Shown piece by piece: positions 16,604 through 24,940 of a DNA stretch of 31,641 nt; position 1 is the first letter of the stretch, and each line of letters opens with the position of its first letter. Both the position numbers and the translations under genes were made by a program. The notes beneath the pieces were generated by a model. It was not told the origin of the DNA, made no database searches, and saw only the letters and a program-made list of their open reading frames with translations. The stretch lies in the NCBI RefSeq assembly GCF_900109205.1, contig NZ_FNZB01000012.1:1-31641 (forward strand). Reading direction: 5' to 3'. The stretch comes from Sphingomonas sp. OV641 (GTDB lineage Bacteria; Pseudomonadota; Alphaproteobacteria; Sphingomonadales; Sphingomonadaceae).

Positions 16604-18107
16604 AGACTGGCTGACGCAGGCCCAGAGCTGCATCGCGCGCGCCAATCTCGGGCCGCGTGTCGATGCAATTGGCCGGGTGGAATCGATCGGCGACGGCGTT
16701 GCCATGGTCTCGGGCCTTCCGGACTCGCGCCTCGACGAATTGCTCTATCTCGCCCGGGGCCAGACCGGATTCGTCCACACGCTCGACCGGGACCGGATTG
16801 GCTGCGTGCTGCTCGACGATGCCGCACAGGTGGAGGCAGGAGACACCGTAACCGGCTCGGGCGAGGTGGTGCGCGTGCCGGTTGGCGAGGCATTGCTTGG
16901 CCGAGTCGTCGATCCGCTCGGCCGTCCGCTCGATGGGGGCGCGCCGATCCGGGCCAGGCGCTTCGATCCTGTCGAACGGCCGGCGCCGGCGATCATCGAA
17001 CGCGACCTCGTCGTCCAGCCGGTGCAGACCGGCACGCTCGCAATCGATGCGATGTTCGCCATCGGCCGGGGGCAGCGCGAACTCATTCTCGGTGACCGCG
17101 CCACCGGCAAGACGGCGCTCGCGGTCGACACGATCATCAACCAGCGCACCAGCGACATGATCTGCGTCTATGTCGCGATCGGCCAGAAAAGCTCGGCGGT
17201 CGCGCGCGTGGTCGATCAGGTGCGGCGGCATGGCGCGCCGGATCGCACCATCTTCGTCGTGGCGAGCCCCGCCGCGGCGCCGGGGCTGCAATGGATCGCG
17301 CCGTTCGCGGGCTTCACGATGGCCGAGTATTTTCGGGATGGTGGCGGCCATGCGGTGGTGGTGCTCGACGATCTCACCAAGCATGCCGCGACCCATCGCG
17401 AGATCGCCCTGCTGATCGGACAGCCGCCCGGGCGCGAGGCCTATCCAGGCGACGTCTTCTTCCTCCATTCCCGCCTGCTCGAACGTGCGGCGCGTCTCTC
17501 GACGGAGAAGGGGGGCGGTTCGCTCACGGCTCTGCCGATCGCGGAGACCGATGCCGGCAACGTCAGCGCCTATATTCCGACAAATCTGATCTCGATCACC
17601 GACGGTCAGATCATTCTCGACGCGAAGCTGTTCGCGCAGGGGCACAAGCCCGCCATCGACGTGGGCACGAGCGTGAGCCGGGTCGGCGGCAAGACGCAGC
17701 TTCGCGTCCTGCGCGACGCGAGCGGGACCATGCGCCTCGACTATGCGCAGTTCCTCGAGCTCGAGATGTTCACCCGCTTCGGCGAGCAGCCCGAGCCGCG
17801 TGTCCGCGCCCAGATCGAACGGGGCAAGCGCTTGCGCGCCTTGCTCGTGCAACCGCTGTCGAGTCCCCTACGGGTCGTCGACCAGGTGGCGCTGGCCGTG
17901 GCGCTCGGCGAAGGGTTGCTCGATGGCATGGCGGTCTCGGAGATACCGTCGCTCCGCGCGCGGCTGCCCGCCTGGATCGACGATCACGTCCCCGATCTAT
18001 GCGCGCAGATCGAGCGGACTGGACAGATCGACACCGCGCAGCGGTCCGCTCTGATAACGACGGTGAAAGCGCTGATCGAAAGCCAGCCGGCCGGTTCTGC
18101 ATCATGA
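16587..18107 (+). CDS. atpA: N-ATPase alpha subunit
   Basis: This 506-residue non-catalytic F1 subunit could start at either of two in-frame ATGs, 16575 or 16587. I take 16587, preceded by TGAGGA; the longer frame from 16434 is a shadow of atpF. It shows [16 protein letters not shown], the nucleotide-binding P-loop [13 protein letters not shown] (most F-type alpha subunits have GDRQTGKT), [15 protein letters not shown], and [23 protein letters not shown] with the visible [10 protein letters not shown] arginine-finger region. The stop overlaps the gamma start (ATGA). The A-for-Q change in the P-loop may be normal for this subfamily. Confidence 0.94.
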   Translation: MPGSPEDWLTQAQSCIARANLGPRVDAIGRVESIGDGVAMVSGLPDSRLDELLYLARGQTGFVHTLDRDRIGCVLLDDAAQVEAGDTVTGSGEVVRVPVGEALLGRVVDPLGRPLDGGAPIRARRFDPVERPAPAIIERDLVVQPVQTGTLAIDAMFAIGRGQRELILGDRATGKTALAVDTIINQRTSDMICVYVAIGQKSSAVARVVDQVRRHGAPDRTIFVVASPAAAPGLQWIAPFAGFTMAEYFRDGGGHAVVVLDDLTKHAATHREIALLIGQPPGREAYPGDVFFLHSRLLERAARLSTEKGGGSLTALPIAETDAGNVSAYIPTNLISITDGQIILDAKLFAQGHKPAIDVGTSVSRVGGKTQLRVLRDASGTMRLDYAQFLELEMFTRFGEQPEPRVRAQIERGKRLRALLVQPLSSPLRVVDQVALAVALGEGLLDGMAVSEIPSLRARLPAWIDDHVPDLCAQIERTGQIDTAQRSALITTVKALIESQPAGSAS

Positions 18108-18952
18108 GCGATCGCCTCGCCGAGATCGGCCACCGGATCGAGACCGTCCGCCAGCTCGGTGCGGTGGTCAACGCCATGCAGGGCATCGCCGCGCAGCGGG
18201 CGCAGCAGGCGCGCGCGCTGCTGCCCGCGGTGCGACGCTATGCGGAGACCGCCCGCACCGCCATTGGCCAGGCGCGCCGCCTTGACGAGCCACTGGCGCG
18301 TTTTCCGGCGCGGGCGGTCGGTGGTGCGAGAGGCGGCCTTATCCTGTTCGGTGCGGAGCAAGGCTTTGCCGGGGCCTTTCCGGAGCAGCTGCTCGACGGC
18401 GCCGCGGCCGACATGCAGGACAGGCATATTCTTCTGATTGGCGCGCGCACGGCCACGCTTGCGACCGAGCGCGGTCTGCGCATCGCATGGAGCGCGAGCA
18501 TGCCGAGCAAGGCCGATGCGCTGCCCGCACTCGCGACAAGCATCATCGACGCGCTGTACGACTATCTGGACGAGACCGGCGCGGTGCCCATCACCATGGC
18601 TTATCCGGTCTGGAGCAGCGGCAAGGGCGTCTCGATCGTGCGCGCGAGCCTCCTGCCGCTCGACCTCGACACTTTCCCCGCGTCCACGGCGGATTTGCCG
18701 CCGCTCGTCAATATCAACGCGGCGGACCTTATCGGCGACCTGACCGCGGAATATGTCTTCGCCCAGATCTGCGCGGCTGCGGTCGAGACGTTCGTCGCCG
18801 AGAATGAGGCACGGCTGCGCACCATGGCGACCGCCCGCAGCCACATCGATCGCAAGGGCGAGGCCCTGCGCCTCGAGGAGCGCCTCACGCGTCAGGATCA
18901 GATCACCAGTGAAGTCGTCGAACTGAGCGGCGGGCGACATCGGCGAGAATGA
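18104..18952 (+). CDS. atpG: N-ATPase gamma subunit
   Basis: This 282-residue central shaft subunit has an N-terminal helix ([35 protein letters not shown]) and a C-terminal helix ([40 protein letters not shown]) that form the coiled coil seen in all gamma subunits. Between them is a Rossmann-like middle ([20 protein letters not shown], corresponding to the usual SDRGLCGGFN). It is the last gene of the N-ATPase operon. The longer frame from 17291 is a shadow of atpA. Confidence 0.92.
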   Translation: MSDRLAEIGHRIETVRQLGAVVNAMQGIAAQRAQQARALLPAVRRYAETARTAIGQARRLDEPLARFPARAVGGARGGLILFGAEQGFAGAFPEQLLDGAAADMQDRHILLIGARTATLATERGLRIAWSASMPSKADALPALATSIIDALYDYLDETGAVPITMAYPVWSSGKGVSIVRASLLPLDLDTFPASTADLPPLVNINAADLIGDLTAEYVFAQICAAAVETFVAENEARLRTMATARSHIDRKGEALRLEERLTRQDQITSEVVELSGGRHRRE

Positions 18953-19031
18953 ATGCAGGGCAGGCACTTCTGCTGTTCAGCAAGAAACCGCAGAACCGCC
19001 ATTGTCGTCGGGATCGAAGAGGGAGTTCGCC

Positions 19032-20798
19032 ATGCACTATAGTAGCGGAAACTACGAAGCTTTCGTGCGCCCCCGCAAACCTGAGGGCGCTGACAGGAAG
19101 ACGGCCTGGTTCGTCGGCTCGGGTCTTGCGGGACTAGCGGGCGCGGCGTTCCTGATCCGCGACGGCGGCGTCGCCGGCGAGCGTATTACCATCCTTGAGG
19201 AGCTGCATGTTCCCGGCGGCGCGCTCGACGGCCTCGACGTCCCCGAAAAGGGGTTCGTCATCCGCGGAGGGCGCGAGATGGAGGAGCATTTCGAATGCCT
19301 CTGGGATCTCTATCGCTCGATCCCTTCGCTGGAGATCGAGGATGCGAGTGTGCTCGACGAATTCTACCGGCTCAACAAGGACGATCCGAATTTTTCGCTG
19401 CAGCGCGTCACGCAGAAACAGGGCCAGGATGTGCCTGACAAGGCTTTGCTGACACTCAGCGATCGCGCGCGAAGAGATCTGATCTCCGTCTTCCTCGCGA
19501 CGCGGGAGGAGATGGAGAACAAGCGGATCAACGAAGTCTTCGGCGATGATTTCCTCAGGAGCAACTTCTGGCTCTACTGGCGCACCATGTTCGCCTTCGA
19601 GGAGTGGCATTCCGCGCTTGAGATGAAGCTCTATCTCCATCGCTTCATCCACCATATCGGCAGTCTGGCGGATTTCTCCTCACTCAAGTTCAACCGCTAC
19701 AATCAATATGAATCGATGGTCCTGCCGCTGGTCAACTGGCTGCAGGATCGCGGCGTCAGGTTTCGCTACGGCGTCGAGGTCACCGACGTCGATTTCGACA
19801 TCCGGCCCGGCCGCAAACAGGCGACCCGGATTGCCTGGATCGAAAACGGGGTCGAAGGCGGCGTCGATCTCGGCGCCGACGACCTCGTCTTCATCACCAT
19901 CGGATCGCTGACCGAGAATTCCGACAATGGCGATCATCATACACCGGCCAGGCTGAATGAGGGGCCGGCGCCGGCCTGGGACCTGTGGCGCCGGATCGCT
20001 GCCAAGGACCCGGCCTTTGGTCGTCCCGACGTGTTTGGATCCCATATCCCGGAAACCAAATGGGCGTCGGCGACCATCACCACGCTCGACGCGCGCATTC
20101 CGGCGTACATTCGCAAGATCGCCAGGCGCGATCCGTTCAGCGGCACGGTGGTGACCGGCGGCATCATCACGGTCAAGGACTCGAGCTGGCTGCTGAGCTG
20201 GACGGTGAGCCGGCAACCCCACTTCAGGAAGCAGCCGAAGGACCAGATCGTCGCCTGGTTCTATGCCTTGTTCGTCGACCGACCCGGCGACTATGTGAAG
20301 AAGCCGATGCAGGACTGTACGGGCGAGGAGATCACGCAAGAATGGCTCTATCATCTCGGCGTGCCGGTCGAGGATATTCCTGGGCTCGCCGCGACGGGGG
20401 CGACGACCGTGCCGGTGATGATGCCCTACATCACCGCCTTCTTCATGCCGCGCCAGGCCGGCGACCGGCCGGACGTGGTGCCCGAGGGCGCGGTCAACTT
20501 CGCCTTTGTCGGCCAGTTTGCCGAGTCGAAGCAGCGTGATTGTATCTTCACGACGGAATATTCGGTGCGCACGCCGATGGAGGCCGTCTACACGCTGATG
20601 AAGGTCGAACGCGGCGTGCCGGAAGTGTTCAACTCAACCTATGATATCCGCACGCTTCTGGCCACAATCGGGCCGCTCAGGGATGGCAAAGGGATCGACA
20701 TTCCCGGCCCGTCCTTCCTGCGCAAGCTGTTGATGAAGAAGCTTGAAGGCACAGAGATCGCCCAGCTGTTGGAAGAGTTTCATCTCCTTTCGCGATAG
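19032..20798 (+). CDS. ohyA: Oleate hydratase
   Basis: This 588-residue FAD protein adds water to the cis-9 double bond of oleate to give 10-hydroxystearate. The ATG at 19032 is chosen because GGGAG lies just upstream and the protein then begins with the family's YSSGNYEAFVRPRKP. The dinucleotide fold is WFVGSGLAGLAGAAFLI (about 26-42), followed by GGALDGL and the catalytic region RGGREMEEHFECLWDLY. Further family marks are WRTMFAFEEWHSALEMKLYL, FNRYNQYESMVLPL and the C-terminal VGQFAE, FTTEYSVRTPMEAVYTLM. It begins 80 bases after atpG and may share its transcript. In bacteria the enzyme detoxifies unsaturated fatty acids; a link with PHA metabolism is only positional. Confidence 0.94.
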   Translation: MHYSSGNYEAFVRPRKPEGADRKTAWFVGSGLAGLAGAAFLIRDGGVAGERITILEELHVPGGALDGLDVPEKGFVIRGGREMEEHFECLWDLYRSIPSLEIEDASVLDEFYRLNKDDPNFSLQRVTQKQGQDVPDKALLTLSDRARRDLISVFLATREEMENKRINEVFGDDFLRSNFWLYWRTMFAFEEWHSALEMKLYLHRFIHHIGSLADFSSLKFNRYNQYESMVLPLVNWLQDRGVRFRYGVEVTDVDFDIRPGRKQATRIAWIENGVEGGVDLGADDLVFITIGSLTENSDNGDHHTPARLNEGPAPAWDLWRRIAAKDPAFGRPDVFGSHIPETKWASATITTLDARIPAYIRKIARRDPFSGTVVTGGIITVKDSSWLLSWTVSRQPHFRKQPKDQIVAWFYALFVDRPGDYVKKPMQDCTGEEITQEWLYHLGVPVEDIPGLAATGATTVPVMMPYITAFFMPRQAGDRPDVVPEGAVNFAFVGQFAESKQRDCIFTTEYSVRTPMEAVYTLMKVERGVPEVFNSTYDIRTLLATIGPLRDGKGIDIPGPSFLRKLLMKKLEGTEIAQLLEEFHLLSR

Positions 20799-20941
20799 CA
20801 ATCAAGCGCGACCCTTCGCCTGGGCTCACGAAAATTCCGCCAAAAGCTGATGAACAACGTCGATGCATCCCGGCAGGCACTATGTCCGCGCCATCAGGTG
20901 ACACGCAGAGATTCAACCGCAGCAGCCCTGGCCGCCTTTAC

Positions 20942-21562
20942 CTACAGCGGCCTTCCCATTCCAGCCGCAAAGGCGATCCGCAAGGTTTCGGAAAGGGTAC
21001 GGACTCCAAGCTTGGACATGATGCTCGCGCGTTGGACTTCGACCGTCCGTGAAGAAATGCCCAGATCATAGGCGATGGTCTTGTTCGGAAGGCCTTGCGC
21101 AAGGCCTTCGAGAACATCCCGTTCGCGCGGTGTCAGTAGATCGACCTGTCGGCATGCCTCGGCTTCTTCGAGAGCGCGCCCCTCCGCCGTGTCGATGCGC
21201 GCGAACGCTCGGTCTATCGCATCGAGCAGCAGCGCCCGTTCGATAGGTTTGGCCAGGAAATCGACAGCACCCGCCTTCATCGCTTGGACAGCAAGCGCAA
21301 TGTCTCCGTTGCCGGTCAGCATCACGACTGGCATGCTTATATCCATCTGCGTCAGCGCTGCCTGAACCTGTAGACCGTTCATGTCCGGCATGTGCATGTC
21401 GAGAACGATGCTACCTCTTTCAGCTTCATCTGCAATTTTCAGAAAGTCGACTCCCGAGCCATAGGTCTCGACGGCAAATCCCGCTGTCCTTAATGTGAAT
21501 CCTACAGCTTTCCTGATTGTTTCTTCGTCATCAATGACATGAACGACGCGCTTGCTCTCCAT
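20942..21562 (-). CDS. FixJ-family two-component response regulator
   Basis: This 206-residue protein has a receiver domain (1-120) with acidic pocket Asp11-Asp12, phosphoacceptor Asp55 (LDMHMPD), Thr83 and Lys105 (LAKPIE), then a LuxR/FixJ-type helix-turn-helix (about 138-200: LLTPRERDVLEGLAQGLPNKTIAYDLGISSRTVEVQRASIMSKLGV). It converges with oleate hydratase. No intact sensor kinase lies in the window; the DNA just upstream on the same strand carries what looks like a decayed receiver-domain gene. FixJ relatives often control oxygen-dependent or energy-related genes, so the PHA, N-ATPase and nucleotide genes around it are plausible targets. Confidence 0.93.
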   Translation of the reverse strand: MESKRVVHVIDDEETIRKAVGFTLRTAGFAVETYGSGVDFLKIADEAERGSIVLDMHMPDMNGLQVQAALTQMDISMPVVMLTGNGDIALAVQAMKAGAVDFLAKPIERALLLDAIDRAFARIDTAEGRALEEAEACRQVDLLTPRERDVLEGLAQGLPNKTIAYDLGISSRTVEVQRASIMSKLGVRTLSETLRIAFAAGMGRPL

Positions 21563-21626
21563 GGCCCCCCGGACGTGTTGGCATTGCTGCGCACCCCAGC
21601 GGGCACAGCTTCAAAGGGGAGACCTT

Positions 21627-21647
21627 CTACGGGTAGGACCATGGTCC
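21627..21647. promoter_or_regulatory. Tandem dyads upstream of the FixJ-like gene
   Basis: CTAC-GG-GTAG (21627-21636) abuts a perfect 12-base palindrome GGACCATGGTCC (21636-21647), about 65-85 bases upstream of the response regulator start. GTAGGAC here (21633-21639) recurs in the dyad before phaC (6634-6640). This could be an autoregulatory site, but a shared 7-mer can arise by chance. Confidence 0.35.
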
Positions 21648-21906
21648 AAGGTCAAGGCCGAAATACCGCCGCATCACAACAGGCAAGGCAGGTGCTCGGC
21701 GAGAGGGGGGTAAGCGACCCGGCATCATGTGCCGAACTTTGCGAGATGACCGCTCTTGCGAACGGGGCGGCGCTCCCTCTGGTCTCCCGGCGGCAAGGCG
21801 CCGCAAGACGCTGCCGCCGGGAGTGGGCACGCCTCTTGGGGGATGAGCGCGCTGGTTGCTCCTAAGCTCGACGCGTCATGTTGTCATGGCAAGAAGCTGA
21901 TAATCG

Positions 21907-22351
21907 CTATTCTGTGTCAGCAGCGCGCCGTAACGCCGATGTCCGGGGCGGATCGCAGCTCCGCTCGCGCGCCGCTACGGCACGGCGAATCCGATTCAGC
22001 ACGAACCGGTGATCATAGGGTTTTGAGATCGAAGGCTGATCATCGCAGAGATCGCCCGCCTTCCGTGTCGCAGTTTCGATATTCCCGGCGAGGATGGCAC
22101 CGATACCGGGTTGTTCCTGACGAACCAAGGATGCCAGGCCCGCGCCGCGCTCAGCGCGATCGAGCCAGCGCAGCGCTGCCATCACATCGTCGACCGGCAC
22201 CGGGATGCTGGCGGGCGACGGAGGGCCGGTTGGCCCTCGACGGCGGAGCGATCGGACGCCCATTATGCAAGGATGGCGGGCTTCACTTCGGGCTCAAGCT
22301 GCGGGTCCGAGCAACGATGAAGGGATCAAGGAAAGAGCGTGTGTGCGACAT
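21907..22351 (-). pseudogene. Degenerate receiver-domain (response regulator or hybrid kinase) remnant
   Basis: The 958 bases between the FixJ-like gene and prs hold no intact gene. On the minus strand a strong ribosome-binding site (AAAGGAGG, 22358-22365 read in reverse) precedes an ATG at 22351, but that frame stops after 22 codons. Further along the same strand, an open frame of 118 codons (22263 to 21907) reads GAGLASLVRQEQPGIGAILAGN and then SISKPYDHRFVLNRIRRAVA, like the last third of a receiver domain with its conserved Lys-Pro. The phosphoacceptor region is absent. I read this as a decayed signalling gene, perhaps the former partner of the FixJ-like regulator; support is by eye only. 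Confidence 0.35.
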
Positions 22352-22442
22352 GACATATCCTCCTTTCCTGCCGCGACTTTCTCCGAAAGCGAAGTTCCCG
22401 GAAGATTGGTTCGGGCTCGTGTAGGGTCAATGGATGGGAATG

Positions 22443-22470
22443 CGCCCGGCGTTTGCCGGGCGTTCGTTTT
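22443..22470 (+). terminator. Rho-independent terminator-like hairpin
   Basis: A perfect 8-base GC stem CGCCCGGC-GTTT-GCCGGGCG is followed by TTCGTTTT on the plus strand. No convincing plus-strand gene precedes it (a 35-codon frame, 22317-22424, is the only candidate). It also lies about 50 bases beyond the prs stop on the minus strand, where it lacks a good T-run, so it may act for prs as well. Confidence 0.55.
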
Positions 22471-22520
22471 CATCGTGCATTGAGCATTGAGTACTGAAGA
22501 ACTGACGCGCAGCGCACCGT

Positions 22521-23405
22521 TCAAATTCCGTGACGAACGGCCTCCGCAATCGCCGGCATCACGTCGATATCATTAGAGGTATGCGCAACAGCGTTCGTGC
22601 TCACGATCCTCTCGACGAGCCCACCCAGGACTTGCGCTGCATCGCCGGCGAAAAGCGGATGCACGACCACGCAATCCGGTCGCGCGAACCCCATGCCGAC
22701 CAGCTGGCGCGCCGCCTCGGCGAGGGTCCGGCCGGATGAGGCGATATCGTCGACCAGCACCGGCTGGCGATCGAGAAACGCTGGGGCATTCGGAATCGAG
22801 ATGGTGACGTCACGGTCGCCGGACCGGATTTTCTCGCACACGAGAAACGGAGCATCGGCATCGGCCGCCACCTGCGAGACCCACTGTTCGCTTTCCAGGT
22901 CCGGACCGATGATCAGCGGACGAGCGACATTGCGCTTGATCCACGAGGCCAGAAGCCGCGCAGCATGAACAACCTGGGTCGGGATGCGGTAGATTTCCGA
23001 CAACGCATGATAGCGGTGGAGATGCGGATCGACCGTCACCAGCCAGTCGAGATGGCGGGACAGGATCGCGGCAAAGGTTCGCGACGTCACCGCCTCGCCG
23101 GCATGGAAGCGAATGTCCTGGCGCATGTAAGCGAGGTAGGGGGCGACGAGCCCGATCCTGCGAGCGCCCAGATCGCGCGCGGTGTCGGCTGCGAACAGCA
23201 GCGGCAACAGCTTGGCGTCCGGATGATCGAGACTGCACAGCAGGATGACGTCGCGGTCGCTGATGTCGCTTACGACCCTGAGATAGGTTTCCCCGTCGGG
23301 AAACTGACGATGCTCGATCGTGCCGACCTCTGCATCGAGTGCGGCGGATAGCGGCTGTGCCAGGGCCTCGCTGCCAGACAGCGCGAACAGCACGGGACGG
23401 TTCAT
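22521..23405 (-). CDS. prs: Ribose-phosphate pyrophosphokinase (PRPP synthetase)
   Basis: This 294-residue enzyme is shorter than the housekeeping bacterial one (about 315). It shows the tandem phosphoribosyltransferase-like folds: FPDGETYLRV (substrate side), LVAPYLAYMRQDIRFHAGEAVTSRTFAAIL (ATP side; the residues RQD and the F-x-x-GE pattern recall archaeal-type enzymes), VDPHLHRY, and the PRPP loop PVLVDDIASSGRTL, in place of the usual VDDMIDTAGT. It would make PRPP from ribose 5-phosphate and ATP. Its ATG overlaps the stop of the AMP-phosphorylase gene, and it is the last of three coupled genes, suggesting service to a salvage route as opposed to general metabolism. Confidence 0.88.
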   Translation of the reverse strand: MNRPVLFALSGSEALAQPLSAALDAEVGTIEHRQFPDGETYLRVVSDISDRDVILLCSLDHPDAKLLPLLFAADTARDLGARRIGLVAPYLAYMRQDIRFHAGEAVTSRTFAAILSRHLDWLVTVDPHLHRYHALSEIYRIPTQVVHAARLLASWIKRNVARPLIIGPDLESEQWVSQVAADADAPFLVCEKIRSGDRDVTISIPNAPAFLDRQPVLVDDIASSGRTLAEAARQLVGMGFARPDCVVVHPLFAGDAAQVLGGLVERIVSTNAVAHTSNDIDVMPAIAEAVRHGI

Positions 23406-24940
23406 AGCGCTTCAATCCCGAAGATCGGCCCGTCGCTCACCGCATAGGCCGCCGCATAATCGAGCTCGCCCGGGCTCTCGGCATGAATGGTGCTCAAGGG
23501 AGCCCCGGCATCCACCATCTGGTTCAGCCGACACTGCAGCGCGACGCCGGCGGCCTTGGCCATCGGCGCGCCGGCAAGCTTCGCGACCGTCGCGAGCTTG
23601 CGATTGTCGATACTCACCAGGCGGCCGCTATAGGGAGCGATCATATCCTGTTGGAACCGGGCGACCGGTGGAGCCCGCATGCCGCCCTGCGCTTCGCAGA
23701 TACGTTGGAACTTGGCCCAGGCCCGGCCGCTTTCGAGGCACGCCCGCGCACGCGCATAGCCTTCGCCGGCCGGGGCCGCGTCCGCGAGCTCAAGCAGTCC
23801 TCCCGCCAGCTCGCAGGCCCGGTGGGCGAGATCCTCGGCGCCAGGCTGCCCCTGGAGCACGGCAAGGATATCCTGCGCCTCGAGCGCCGGACCGATGCCC
23901 CGTCCGATCGGCTCCGCGCCGGGGCCGCGCATCACGCGCGTGCGAAGCCCGAAGGCTTGGGCGACCGAGCTCAGCGCGCGCTCGAGGGTGTCGGCGGCAG
24001 CGGCTCCGCGGACCTTGGCGGTCGGCCCGACCGGGATGTCGATGACCAGATGGGTCGCACCGGCCGCGACTTTCTTGGACAGCACCGAGGCGACCATCTG
24101 CCCGACGGCATCGATATCGAGCACGCGCTCCACGCCGATGATCACGTCGTCGGCAGGGCTGAGATTGACGGCGCCGCCCCAGGCGATGCAGCCGCCTTCG
24201 CGCTCGACCACCTTGCGGATTGCGGAAACGTCGAGGTCGACAGGTGCCAGCACCTCCATCGTGTCCGCCGTGCCGGCCGGCGAGGTGATCGCCCGCGACG
24301 ATGTCTTGGGCATGATCAGGCCCTCCGCGGCCATGATCGAGACGATGATCGGCGTGGTGCGATTGCCCGGCAATCCACCGACGCTATGCTTGTCGACGAT
24401 GACCGTTCCGGGCCACTGCAATCGCTCGCCGACATCGACCATCGCCCTGGTCAGGCTGATCGTTTCGTCCGTATCGAGCGGGACCGCCGAGCAGGCCGTG
24501 ACGAATGCCGAGAGATGGACATCGCTATAGCGTCGCTCGGCGATGTCGGTGATGATCGCTGAAAAAGCCCCGTCACTGAGACGATTGCCATAGATACGCC
24601 GACGCACTTCGGCGAGCGAGGCGAGAGGCTGGGCGTGCGCGATCTCGACCGGATCGCCCTCGCTGACGCCGAGCCGCTGCCATGCGGATTCCGAGAGGCC
24701 GATCTCGCCGGGCGCTGGAGCCTCCGCGGAACTGTGCAGCAGCGAGACGACGATTTCCCGCCCGCCGGCGCGCAGCGCGACCTGCGCGCGGGACGCAAGA
24801 CCTTCCGAGCGGCAGACGGGACAGTCGTGGCGCATGACCGCAATCAGATCGCTACCGGCACCCGACAGGCCGATGCGGCGTGCCCGCAGCGTCGTCGCGA
24901 CAGACTCTGCTTCGGCGTTCTCGATGATCCCGGGCTTCAC
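23402..24940 (-). CDS. deoA: AMP phosphorylase / thymidine phosphorylase family enzyme
   Basis: This 512-residue protein belongs to the nucleoside phosphorylase II family. It has an extra N-terminal domain of about 85 residues (barrel-like, as in archaeal AMP phosphorylases) before the catalytic part. The phosphate-binding motif reads DKHSVGGLPGNRTTPI, the PGN form of AMP-phosphorylase types, where classical thymidine phosphorylases have KHSTGGVGD. SSRAITSPAGTADTMEVLAPV and the C-terminal APYSGRLVSIDNRKLA complete the fold. The likely reaction is NMP plus phosphate to base plus ribose 1,5-bisphosphate; ordinary nucleoside cleavage cannot be excluded. GTG start overlapping the nuclease gene's stop; the prs start overlaps its own stop. 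Confidence 0.88.
   Translation of the reverse strand: MKPGIIENAEAESVATTLRARRIGLSGAGSDLIAVMRHDCPVCRSEGLASRAQVALRAGGREIVVSLLHSSAEAPAPGEIGLSESAWQRLGVSEGDPVEIAHAQPLASLAEVRRRIYGNRLSDGAFSAIITDIAERRYSDVHLSAFVTACSAVPLDTDETISLTRAMVDVGERLQWPGTVIVDKHSVGGLPGNRTTPIIVSIMAAEGLIMPKTSSRAITSPAGTADTMEVLAPVDLDVSAIRKVVEREGGCIAWGGAVNLSPADDVIIGVERVLDIDAVGQMVASVLSKKVAAGATHLVIDIPVGPTAKVRGAAAADTLERALSSVAQAFGLRTRVMRGPGAEPIGRGIGPALEAQDILAVLQGQPGAEDLAHRACELAGGLLELADAAPAGEGYARARACLESGRAWAKFQRICEAQGGMRAPPVARFQQDMIAPYSGRLVSIDNRKLATVAKLAGAPMAKAAGVALQCRLNQMVDAGAPLSTIHAESPGELDYAAAYAVSDGPIFGIEAL

Noticed and set aside
16572..17852. Minus-strand open frame opposite atpA
   Set aside because: Shadow frame; atpA is intact and within an overlapping operon.
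21539..21865. Plus-strand 108-codon frame upstream of the FixJ-like gene
   Set aside because: Starts inside the regulator's own coding region, has no ribosome-binding site and no recognisable domain.
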